A DNA stretch of 42,032 nt from SXOA01 sp051004015. Lineage in GTDB: Bacteria > Planctomycetota > Planctomycetia > Pirellulales > Pirellulaceae. The notes beneath the pieces were generated by a model. It saw only the letters and a program-made list of their open reading frames with translations, searched no databases and was not told the DNA's origin. This document shows, one piece after another, positions 7,230 to 14,130 of the stretch. The stretch covers positions 1 through 42,032 of the forward strand of contig JBPCKT010000026.1 in assembly GCA_051004015.1 (NCBI GenBank), given 5' to 3'. Every line of letters begins with the position of its first letter. Positions within the stretch are counted from its first letter, which is position 1. The position numbers were made by a program, and so were the translations under genes.

Positions 7230-8036
7230 ATGAAAATCATCCGCTACCAGGACCCTCAAGGCGCTATCCGTTACGCCTCTCAGCAGCCGGATGGCTCGGC
7301 GGTGGAGATTGAGGGGGACATCTTCGGCAAGTACAGCGCCACCAAACGCCCGGCGCACGTCGCCAAGCTGCTCGCTCCGGTGCAGCCCACGGCCATTCTG
7401 TGCATTGGCCTGAACTATCGGAGGCACGCCGAGGAGGGCAAAGCCAAGATTCCTGAGTGGCCGGTTCTGTTCATGAAGTCCCCCGCCGCGGTGCAGAACC
7501 CCGGCGATCCCATTGTGCTCCCCACGAAGCTCAAGAGCACGCAGGTCGATTATGAGTGCGAGCTGGCCGTGGTCATCGGCAAGACCTGCAAGAACGCCAG
7601 CAAGGCCGACGCCCTGAGCTACGTCCTCGGCTATACCTGTGCCAACGACGTGAGCGCCCGGGACTGGCAAAAAGACTTCGGCGGCAGCCAGTGGTGCCGC
7701 GGCAAGACGTTCGATACCTTTGCTCCGCTGGGGCCCTGCCTGGTGACTACGGACGAACTCCCCAATCCCAACGCCCTCCGCATCAAGACAATTCTCAACG
7801 GCGAGGCCCTGCAGGACTGGACGACCGAGGACATGATCTTCGACGTCCGCACGCTCATCGAATTCCTCTCCGGCAGCACCACGCTGCTGCCCGGTACCGT
7901 CATTCTCACGGGCACTCCTCACGGCGTCGGCATGGCTCGTGATCCCAAAATCTTTCTCAAGCCCGGCGACACGTGCAGCATTGAGATTGAAAAAATCGGC
8001 ATGTTGACGAACCCCGTCATCGACGAGCCGTTGTAA
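7230..8036 (+). CDS. Fumarylacetoacetate hydrolase (FAH) family protein
   Basis: The 268-residue protein has the FAH fold of the 2-hydroxyhepta-2,4-diene-1,7-dioate isomerase / acylpyruvate hydrolase type. Metal ligands are visible as E109 and E111 (DYECELAVVIG) and D140 (CANDVSARDWQ); K159 in WCRGKTFDTF and the PLGPCLVT segment complete the active site. Enzymes of this family cleave or decarboxylate 3-oxo acids in aromatic or sugar-acid breakdown; the substrate cannot be told from sequence. The ATG at 7230 matches the family N-terminus (MKIIRYQDP). No pathway genes flank it, so its partner enzymes are elsewhere. Confidence 0.88.
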   Translation: MKIIRYQDPQGAIRYASQQPDGSAVEIEGDIFGKYSATKRPAHVAKLLAPVQPTAILCIGLNYRRHAEEGKAKIPEWPVLFMKSPAAVQNPGDPIVLPTKLKSTQVDYECELAVVIGKTCKNASKADALSYVLGYTCANDVSARDWQKDFGGSQWCRGKTFDTFAPLGPCLVTTDELPNPNALRIKTILNGEALQDWTTEDMIFDVRTLIEFLSGSTTLLPGTVILTGTPHGVGMARDPKIFLKPGDTCSIEIEKIGMLTNPVIDEPL

Positions 8037-8245
8037 CAGCCTGACTAACTGCCATGAGCAGCTCCCCCGCGGATAATGCCCGGCCCGGTCTCGCACTGAG
8101 CAAGTCGGAGGCAATTCCATTAGGAGCAATCTTGCCGATAAGACGGAGAAGAGTTCCCGCCAAGTCTTCCGGAAAGATCGTGACGGATGCGACCTCACGC
8201 CCACGCAAAGCCGTGAGCGTGCCACCCATTTCTTGTAACTCCGGC

Positions 8246-9217
8246 TCATTCCGCCGTCGAGCGGTTTCCTTCGGGACTGGCGGCGATCGGAGTTCCCAGC
8301 GGCAACGGGCGGGCAGCGGTGAGAAAGCCGAGCTTGAAGAGCTCCGATTTGAGCTGGCGGAACTGGTCGAAGCTGTCTTGATAGACCCAGACGGTGATGG
8401 TCGAGCGTTTGGGGTCGTGGCCCCTCAGGCGATTGAGGAACTGGGAATTGGGCTGCATCGCCCGTTCCGCGGGTTCCCCCAGATTCTCCTCCCCATCGAC
8501 CAGGTAGATCTCCTCGAAGGCCACCAGGTTCCCTTGCCGCCGCAGGCTGTAGCGGGCTCCAAAGCCTTCCAGCACCGGCAACGACACTTCGATCTGCGGC
8601 TGGCTGCGGAGCTTGTCAATCCTCTGGGGTACGTCCTTCTGCATGGCGTCGATCATCTCGTTCATCGGCACATAGCTCAGCCGCCCTCCCAGCAAGCGGA
8701 AATGGACCTCTTGGCCAAAGACCGTCTTGGCCATTGGCGTCGGCAAGTGCTGTAACACAGTCGTCGAAGGCTTGACGATGGACGTCAGCGTCTGCCCCAG
8801 TCGCTGCAGCTCCCCCTTGGACGCAATGAGGTCCTGAGCCAGATCGTACTGAGCTTTCTCGTCCTCGCTCATCGCTTCGCGGCTCTTGGCGAGCTCTCGT
8901 TCGGCCAGGGCCACGACGGTTTGCAACTGATTTCGCTCTGCCTGTCGAAAGTTCACCTCCAGAGCCTGGCGGGTGATCTTGGCCTCCAGCTCCAATACGT
9001 TCTGTTCGATGGCCGCCGCGGCAGTCTCCGCCTCTACGACTTCCGCTTTGGGGACCGCGGCCGGAGCGACGGGAATCTTCCCGGTGACAAAGGCATGTTT
9101 CGTGTGCGCGCCGACCACCATGACGAGGATGATGAGAATCCCCACCAGGTTGGCCGCGACATCCAGGAAGGAATCCTGGCCGGGCATGGCGGCATGGGTG
9201 CTGGTCGTGTGTCTCAA
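8246..9217 (-). CDS. ExbD/TolR-like membrane protein with coiled coil (second)
   Basis: This third gene of a minus-strand channel operon has about 323 residues. A short cytoplasmic N-terminus (MPGQDSFLDVAAN) leads into one membrane helix (LVGILIILVMVVGA). The helix begins with an Asp, as in ExbD/TolR/MotB plug helices. A predicted coiled coil follows (KAEVVEAETAAAAIEQNVLELEAKITRQALE and onward), then a folded periplasmic domain. A TTG at 9217 overlaps the upstream TGA as TTGA with AAGGA nearby and fits translational coupling; the ATG at 9187 is the conservative alternative. The partner is presumably the ExbB-like protein two genes upstream. Confidence 0.75.
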   Translation of the reverse strand: MRHTTSTHAAMPGQDSFLDVAANLVGILIILVMVVGAHTKHAFVTGKIPVAPAAVPKAEVVEAETAAAAIEQNVLELEAKITRQALEVNFRQAERNQLQTVVALAERELAKSREAMSEDEKAQYDLAQDLIASKGELQRLGQTLTSIVKPSTTVLQHLPTPMAKTVFGQEVHFRLLGGRLSYVPMNEMIDAMQKDVPQRIDKLRSQPQIEVSLPVLEGFGARYSLRRQGNLVAFEEIYLVDGEENLGEPAERAMQPNSQFLNRLRGHDPKRSTITVWVYQDSFDQFRQLKSELFKLGFLTAARPLPLGTPIAASPEGNRSTAE

Positions 9218-11163
9218 CGCAATTTCCTTTGGATCTCGATTCCGCTGCCGGAAAGGTTCGACTGAAGCTCCGCAAAGCGATCCTCCGCCCCCGCCTGCAC
9301 ATCCACCGAGAGGGCCGGCTTCCAATATCCGCCATCGACCGCGATTCCCCAGGACCGCATCTGCCGCTGCACTCCTTGGACGAGCGCCTCGATCTCCGCC
9401 AGGGACATTTCGGGAGAAAGGGGAATCACCTGCGGCTTGCGCTGGTCTCCCACTTCGGGAAGGAGAATGAGCTTGTCCTTTTGCATGGTGACGCGCAAGG
9501 GACGAGTGACGCCGGTCACATGCCGCTGGGCTTCGGGCAGGCCCCAGTTCTTTCCGCGCGGACTGTTGCCGGAACCGCCGCGGTCCTTGGCCGTTTTCCG
9601 CGCATTGGACGCGGGTGTGTTCTCCGGAGGACCCATGTTCACGCTGATGTTCGGAATGGATTGTCCCCCCGCCGGCGAGCCGCTGGGAGAGGCGGCGGAG
9701 CCTGCACCACCACTCGCGCCGTTGCTTGTTCCACCTGTAGCTCCGGAAGCGGATGGTGAACCGCCGCCCGACGCTCCTTCTTGGCTGGGGTTGTTTGCGG
9801 AAGCCGTTCCGGTGGGCCGTGAGGTGCTGCCGTTCTCGGAGGTTCCGCCGGGCGTTCCGTCGGCGTACGAGCCAGTGCCCGGCGACGTTCCACCTTGGTT
9901 CGGCTGGCGGAGGCGGGGAGAGCCGGATGTTGCCGAGGCGGAGTTATTCCCGCCGCCGGCCGCTCCGCCGGGATTCGGCCCGCCCGGCCCCGAGCCGCCG
10001 TTTGGATCGCCGTCGGAGCCGTAGGGACCAATCCCAGCGTTTGGTCCGTTCGCGGAACTCGCGGAACTCCCTCGCTGGCGCGTCGGGTTAGTGCCGGCGA
10101 GTCCGCCGCCGCCCGCGCCAGAACCGCTACGGCCAATCCCATTTCCGCCGCCGCCTGACGCCGAGGCCCTGCGGCGCTGCACGTCGGGGTTATGTTCGGG
10201 CGCGAACGACCGGGGGACCTGTTCGTTGTTGTATTTGCGGGGCATGGCCATGGCCAGCACCGCTTGCCGCTTGCGGGCCTCGGCAATCTCTCGGTGCATG
10301 ACCATGTCGAGGTGCGGGTCGCGCGGACCGAAGTCCAGCTTCTTGTCCTCCGCGATGAGCTCATAGCCGAATTCGTCGTCCCAGAATTTCATGAAGGCCC
10401 GGGCGGTGCTGTACGACAGCACGCCGCTGGGACGGACAACCAGCAATGGATAGGGCTCGGCTGCTTTGCCGCCGGTGGCCTTCATGATGTATTCCCGCTT
10501 GGTCCGCAGGGCCGCATCCAGCGGATTGCCCGGACCGGGCTCCCCGCGAAAATCGTCCGCCGTAAGCAGCACCCCTTCGGGCTGGATGACGACCCCTTCC
10601 TCCACGCACTCGATGTAAATGGGCATCCGCCGCGTGCCGTTGGGACCGTCATAAGGAATCAGGGCGTACCACTTTTCCGCGGTGGCGACGTCTTTCTTTT
10701 TCTTCTCCAACTCGTCCCGCTTCTTGGCGAGCTCGTCCTTGATCTTCGCCAGCTCGTTCTTGGCCGCTTGCAGGTCTTCCTCCTTGGCCTGCTTGCCGGA
10801 CTTCACTTGCTCCAGCAAATCCAGCAGCTCATTGCCCTGGGCGGTGAGCCGGCGGATGTGATCTTCCAGGTGGCTGAGGGCCAGGCGAGCGTCTTGCAGC
10901 TCCGTCTGCTTCTGGGCGCGGTTCTGCTCGAGCTGCTCTTGCCGCCAGCGGGCGTCTTCCAGGGCTTGCTCTTGCTTCTTGAGCACTTCCGGCGAGGGGG
11001 TCGCTTGCCGCGCCTGCTCTTCACTCGCCTGAGCGCGGGCGCGATGGATGACGATCGTCAGGATGATAATCAGGGCGCCGATGGTGCAGAGCAGGACATC
11101 GAGAAACGAAAAGAGCTGAAAGGCAATCTCACCTTTGTGACCGCGGCGGCGACTCATGTCCAC
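9214..11163 (-). CDS. ExbD/TolR-like membrane protein with coiled coil and Gly/Ser-rich region
   Basis: The 649 residues comprise an N-terminal FQLFSFLDVLLCTIGALIIILTIVIH helix with the Asp typical of ExbD/TolR, then a long coiled coil (about residues 37-165, ending KKRDELEKKKKDVATAEKW). A folded domain follows (about 166-310). From about 330 to 540 there is a disordered Gly/Ser/Asn/Pro-rich stretch, then a C-terminal folded domain (PLRVTMQKDKLILLPEVGDQ). The disordered region contains an in-frame copy of a dispersed repeat at 10063-10093 (NPTRQRGSS). It begins 24 bp after the ExbB-like gene and overlaps the next gene. The cargo and the force-transducing partner are unknown. Confidence 0.78.
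   Translation of the reverse strand: MDMSRRRGHKGEIAFQLFSFLDVLLCTIGALIIILTIVIHRARAQASEEQARQATPSPEVLKKQEQALEDARWRQEQLEQNRAQKQTELQDARLALSHLEDHIRRLTAQGNELLDLLEQVKSGKQAKEEDLQAAKNELAKIKDELAKKRDELEKKKKDVATAEKWYALIPYDGPNGTRRMPIYIECVEEGVVIQPEGVLLTADDFRGEPGPGNPLDAALRTKREYIMKATGGKAAEPYPLLVVRPSGVLSYSTARAFMKFWDDEFGYELIAEDKKLDFGPRDPHLDMVMHREIAEARKRQAVLAMAMPRKYNNEQVPRSFAPEHNPDVQRRRASASGGGGNGIGRSGSGAGGGGLAGTNPTRQRGSSASSANGPNAGIGPYGSDGDPNGGSGPGGPNPGGAAGGGNNSASATSGSPRLRQPNQGGTSPGTGSYADGTPGGTSENGSTSRPTGTASANNPSQEGASGGGSPSASGATGGTSNGASGGAGSAASPSGSPAGGQSIPNISVNMGPPENTPASNARKTAKDRGGSGNSPRGKNWGLPEAQRHVTGVTRPLRVTMQKDKLILLPEVGDQRKPQVIPLSPEMSLAEIEALVQGVQRQMRSWGIAVDGGYWKPALSVDVQAGAEDRFAELQSNLSGSGIEIQRKLR
10063..10093 (+). 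repeat. REP-like repeat inside a coding region
   Basis: GGAACTCCCTCGCTGGCGCG... to GGTTAGTG is a clear copy of the dispersed family seen at 1643, 15375, 15569, 15641, 27394 and 27442. Here it lies in frame within the disordered region of the ExbD-like gene on the opposite strand, where it encodes TNPTRQRGSS. It has been tolerated because the region needs no fold. Confidence 0.75.
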
Positions 11164-11187
11164 AAACTCCCCGGCTAGAGTCTTGGA

Positions 11188-12279
11188 TCACGCAGCCTTG
11201 GACTGTGGCGCATGGCGGGCAGTCAGCATGTGAATCGCTGCCGTCAGGCCATGCACGGCCTGGTCGAAATGCTGGGATTCCCGCAGCAGCTCCAGGTTTT
11301 CCGCCAGCCGCGCTTGCAACTCCAGCAGCCGTTCGTCCGCAGTGAACAGCTTTGCCATCTGGGCATTGGCCTGATTGATATTGTCGAGACGCTCCACGGT
11401 CGATTCCATCTGCGCGGCGTGCCCGGTGATCGCCGCCTGCCACAAGTCCAATTGGCTCTGCTCGCGGGCTTGCATGGCCGCTAGCGTGGCCTGCTGGGCC
11501 GACTTGACGGCATCCAGGAAGGGGGTGATTCTCAAATCCGTCGTCGCGAACCGGTTGAGCAGCTCGTTCTCCAGGTAGGAGTTCACATCGCGGACGATGT
11601 GGTCTTCGTGGCGCTCCACCAGGAACAGAAAGAGCATCGTCGTGATCGACGCCGACAGGGCCACGCAGGTCGTATTAAATGCGGTTCCCATCCCCGTCAC
11701 CATCGTGGGAAGCTGGGCCATGAGCTGATCCGAAGCCAGGCCATTGAGCGCGCCGCCGAAGTGAACGACGGTTCCGAGGAGTCCCAGCACCGGCGTCACG
11801 CCGGCCACGAATCGCGGAAACGAATAGCTGGCATGAGTCTCGTTGCTGTCCCGCTCCGCCAGCTCCTGCAAATACTCTCGAATGCCGTCGGCCGAAGCCC
11901 GCTCATGGACGAATTTGAGCGCCAGCCGCAGCCGCCGTCCCAGGATCGTCGACGGCAACCAGTCGGGAGCCTCGTCGAGTCGCTTGCACAAGTCGCCGGC
12001 ATTAGTCGCCGGTTCAAGGCCCGCCAGCGGCGGCAGCAAATCCTGGCCGAACGCCTCCCGTTCGCGCCCCAGCCCCAGAAACCGGATGATCAAATGCGCC
12101 GAGGACCAGAAGAAGAGCAGCACGATCACGTACTCGGTGACATGCTCCGTGGTGTACTTGTGGACCAGCGTCCCGTGGAACTTCGGCTGATGCACGAAGA
12201 AGTAGAACGTCGCGCCCGCCAGGGCAGCCCACACGAGGGGGGTCTTGAGAAATCGGGAAACCATGCTATTCCAGGACAT
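11188..12279 (-). CDS. MotA/TolQ/ExbB-like proton channel protein
   Basis: The 363-residue protein has two N-terminal membrane helices (VWAALAGATFYFFV and YVIVLLFFWSSAHLIIRFLG) and a cytoplasmic loop. The ExbB/TolQ core follows: FVAGVTPVLGLLGTVVHFGGALNG, then MVTGMGTAFNTTCVALSASITTMLFLF, the two conserved pore helices. A cytoplasmic coiled coil fills about residues 260-355. TolQ-type proteins form the ion-conducting pentamer that powers ExbD/TolR/MotB partners, two of which follow here. The ATG at 12279 is chosen for the GGAAGGA box about 10 nt upstream. The long C-terminal tail recalls ZorA-type defence motors, but it is much shorter and no ZorC/D genes are present. Confidence 0.82.
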   Translation of the reverse strand: MSWNSMVSRFLKTPLVWAALAGATFYFFVHQPKFHGTLVHKYTTEHVTEYVIVLLFFWSSAHLIIRFLGLGREREAFGQDLLPPLAGLEPATNAGDLCKRLDEAPDWLPSTILGRRLRLALKFVHERASADGIREYLQELAERDSNETHASYSFPRFVAGVTPVLGLLGTVVHFGGALNGLASDQLMAQLPTMVTGMGTAFNTTCVALSASITTMLFLFLVERHEDHIVRDVNSYLENELLNRFATTDLRITPFLDAVKSAQQATLAAMQAREQSQLDLWQAAITGHAAQMESTVERLDNINQANAQMAKLFTADERLLELQARLAENLELLRESQHFDQAVHGLTAAIHMLTARHAPQSKAA

Positions 12280-12717
12280 CACCACGATTCCTTCCAGCAA
12301 CGGACTGTCGAGGGGATTCGGGCCTCTTATCACACGCGGCATGTACCAAACCAGCCCTCAGTGGCCAAGACCAAGTCGCTACGGCCGGGATAATCGGCAA
12401 AGATTGCCAAAGTCGCGCGGCAAAGCCTGCCGATGTAACCCTTGTCGCCAAGCAGCTTTCGCTGGAGTCCCCGCCTTCAGGCGGCAGGCCTTCAGACATC
12501 GCACAAAACACAACCGGCGGTTCATCCCGGGGGGGAATGATTGTCCGGGCACTCCGCACAGGAGTCGCCCGGACTTTCTTTTGCTAGCGTCCACACAAGC
12601 CTGCAGCGCAAGCAAAGGAAACCGCCCTCTCGCCATGACGGGCCGATACCGCGTGGCACGCACTGTCCTTCGCTCGCGCTTCAGGCTTGTGTCAGCGGAC
12701 ATTACGGCCCCGCATCC
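12280..12717. other. Gene-free stretch with repeats and an orphan terminator-like hairpin
   Basis: No protein-like frame is seen. It holds the palindrome GCCTTCAGGC inside GGAGTCCCCGCCTTCAGGCGG (12464-12484 region), related to 26300-26349. A 27-bp inverted repeat with few mismatches has its left arm at 12593-12619 (beginning ACACAAGCCTGC) and its right arm at 12666-12692 (ending AGGCTTGTGT). Between them lies the hairpin at 12543-12582, listed separately. The region looks like accumulated repeat debris behind the channel operon's promoter. Confidence 0.55.
12543..12582 (+). terminator. Terminator-like hairpin with no upstream plus-strand gene
   Basis: GTCCGGGCACTCC (12543-12555) pairs with GGAGT-C-GCCCGGAC (12561-12574): 13 paired bases, one bulged C and a 5-nt loop. 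TTTCTTTT (12575-12582) follows. In shape this is a strong plus-strand intrinsic terminator, yet no plus-strand protein gene lies between 12280 and here. It may end an unannotated small RNA or be another palindromic repeat. Confidence 0.5.
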
Positions 12718-12848
12718 GTCTCAATAAGGTTCCGCCGCCACCGGCCCTCTGTTGAAAAACCCCCCTGGGTAAAACAACCGGAACTACATACTTGACAGAC
12801 CCAGTTTCATAAGACTTGCGACTTATCCTAGTTTGCCAGAACCCAATA

Positions 12849-13055
12849 CTACGTTGGGTTAGTACGGAGGATTTCTGCCATCGCTTGACGAAGTGCCTCC
12901 CGGCAGTTTCCGTCGCGGCGCGCTGGGTGCTTCTTCAGGTGTTCGTAGATTGCGAAGCACTCGGGGCATTCCTCATCGTGGACTCCGGCATCCTGATGGT
13001 AAACCGGGACGCCCTCCCGCTTGCACCATTTACAGTTTCCGATTCGCTTGTTCAT
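12849..13055 (-). CDS. IS passenger: small cysteine-rich zinc-ribbon-like protein
   Basis: This encodes 68 residues, starting MNKRIGNCKWCKREGVPVYH, with paired cysteines CKWC (8-11) and CPEC (about 30-33) plus nearby histidines, consistent with a zinc ribbon. A basic helix follows (HLKKHPARRDGNCREALRQAMAEIL). It overlaps the preceding passenger gene by 4 bp (ATGA) and has GGGGAGG upstream, so the two are likely co-translated. It could bind DNA or RNA or regulate the transposase, but nothing in the sequence decides this. No close relative is recognised. Confidence 0.6.
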   Translation of the reverse strand: MNKRIGNCKWCKREGVPVYHQDAGVHDEECPECFAIYEHLKKHPARRDGNCREALRQAMAEILRTNPT

Positions 13056-13228
13056 GGCCTCCCCTTAGCCCTATCGCCCCGGTTCGCCTTTCCCTTCTTC
13101 GCGGCCTTAGCCTTGGCTTTCTTGCTGGGCAGCTTCTTGGGGTCTACCGCCATCAGTCCCTTTACGGCTTGCTCAAAGGGCAAGGGGATGTGGAGTGGTG
13201 GCTGGTACTTTTTCACGGACTTGGGCAT
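13052..13228 (-). CDS. IS passenger: short basic protein
   Basis: The 58 residues from the ATG at 13228 (AAAGGAG 8 nt upstream) begin MPKSVKKYQPPLHIPLPFEQ and continue AVKGLMAVDPKKLPS, with a lysine/alanine-rich tail (KKAKAKAAKKGKANRGDRAKGRP). The motif Y-Q-P-P-L-H-x-P-L-x-F-E-x-A-V-K-G-L-x-x-V-D-P resembles short antitoxin-like or accessory proteins of planctomycetes. The basic tail suggests nucleic-acid contact. It is followed by the zinc-ribbon gene with a 4-bp overlap, a layout typical of toxin-antitoxin or two-part accessory modules; that reading is inference. Confidence 0.6.
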   Translation of the reverse strand: MPKSVKKYQPPLHIPLPFEQAVKGLMAVDPKKLPSKKAKAKAAKKGKANRGDRAKGRP

Positions 13229-13409
13229 GGGCGGACTCCTTTCGGGGAATCTTACACCATTTTCGGTCATGCGCCTTTGCTTAGGCCGACCCCCACGGTG
13301 TATACCTGATGCTCCACTATGGCCAGCCCCTAGACGGCACGCCCAGCCCCCTACCTATTCCGTCCAGGGGGGCTGGCGCAACGTCCGGGTGTCTGCTAGA
13401 ATGCCGGGC

Positions 13410-13829
13410 ATGAGCTACCGCGTGAAATTCAATGGCCTGGACGTATGGTGCGACTCAGTGTCGGAAGTCATGGCCCTTTCTAGCGCTGCCAAGAGCGCTC
13501 GCACCCCGGAAAAATCGCCGTCTTCCAAGGGTAGTCCACCGTTGGGAAAGGCCAGAAACCACAAAAATTGCGAGCAGGTACTTAAGTTTCTGAAAACAGT
13601 TGCGAAGGCAACAGTCGAGCCGGTGGGCGGAGAAGTCTTGTTAAAGGGCGTTGGGTGTGCGACAGGGTCTGCTCTTGGCGGAGTCCTTTCCACAGCGCAT
13701 CGTGAGATCGAGGCGCTGGGAATGCAGTTTGATGAGGTAGCCGTCCGCACCAGGGTAGGCGACGCCAAGCTCTGGAAAGCCGGTCCGAAAATTCAGGATG
13801 CTATCGAAAAGTTGAAAGAGAAGAAGTAG
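13410..13829 (+). CDS. IS passenger: hypothetical protein
   Basis: The 139 residues run from the ATG at 13410; an ATG at 13401 is in frame and possible. The N-terminus (MSYRVKFNGLDVWCDSVSEV) looks like a compact beta-hairpin domain. It is followed by a Ser/Pro/Lys-rich linker and a helical C-terminus (EQVLKFLKTVAKATVEPVGG, then KIQDAIEKLKEKK). It is transcribed away from the two minus-strand passengers. The 140-180 bp between them (13229-13409) is the likely divergent promoter. No catalytic motif is recognised. Confidence 0.6.
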   Translation: MSYRVKFNGLDVWCDSVSEVMALSSAAKSARTPEKSPSSKGSPPLGKARNHKNCEQVLKFLKTVAKATVEPVGGEVLLKGVGCATGSALGGVLSTAHREIEALGMQFDEVAVRTRVGDAKLWKAGPKIQDAIEKLKEKK

Positions 13830-13927
13830 CACAAGGAATCTACCATTGGGCTCGGTCGGTAAGTTTCACCAAGGGAAGGAGTCGTGTATGACCGGAAACA
13901 GATAGGGCCGCGTGCGACGTGCCCAAC

Positions 13928-13976
13928 AAAAAAGGCCCCCGAATAACCCCAGTTTAGCGACGGGAATTCGGGAGCC
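13928..13976 (-). terminator. Minus-strand intrinsic terminator inside the IS
   Basis: On the minus strand GGCTCCCGAAT pairs with ATTCGGGGGCC (one mismatch region, 21-nt loop) and is followed by TTTTTT (complement of 13928-13933). It would stop transcripts coming from the transposase gene after they have crossed the antisense strand of the tRNA. It also shields the plus-strand gene at 13410-13829 from opposing transcription. Confidence 0.75.
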
Positions 13977-14035
13977 ATCGTACCAGAGGCAGGGGCAGCA
14001 ACGCCGCGAGGCATTGCCGTTTCCTGCTCTTGTGT

Positions 14036-14121
14036 GCGGCGGTGGCGAAACTGGTAAACGCACCGGCCTTGGGAGCCGTCGAGGTAGCACTCTTGCGGGT
14101 TCAAGTCCCGTCCGCCGCACC
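14036..14121 (+). tRNA. Class II tRNA with leucine-type body and UGG (Pro) anticodon
   Basis: The full cloverleaf can be drawn. The acceptor GCGGCGG (14036-14042) pairs perfectly with CCGCCGC (14112-14118). The D stem GCG/CGC encloses a GG-containing loop. The anticodon stem (14063-14067/14075-14079) has four Watson-Crick pairs plus one C-U, around loop CTTGGGA with U33 and anticodon TGG (14070-14072). A 15-nt variable arm has stem GAG/CTC. The T arm has loop TTCAAGT. The discriminator is A (14119) followed by CC but no encoded final A; eight T residues follow. The body fits tRNA-Leu; the anticodon loop resembles tRNA-Pro. It lies inside the IS. Confidence 0.88.
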
Positions 14122-14130
14122 TTTTTTTTA

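Noticed and set aside
8017..8229. 70-codon minus-strand frame just after the second ExbD-like gene
   Set aside because: It follows by 16 bp and has a weak GGAG, but overlaps the end of the FAH gene, and its beginning (MGGTLTALRGRE) looks like translated repeat sequence. Kept out for lack of support.
8246..12279. Zorya-type anti-phage motor (ZorA/ZorB)
   Set aside because: A MotA-like protein with coiled coil and MotB-like partners is suggestive, but the tail is short, there is no OmpA-like peptidoglycan domain, and no ZorC/ZorD/ZorE genes are present.
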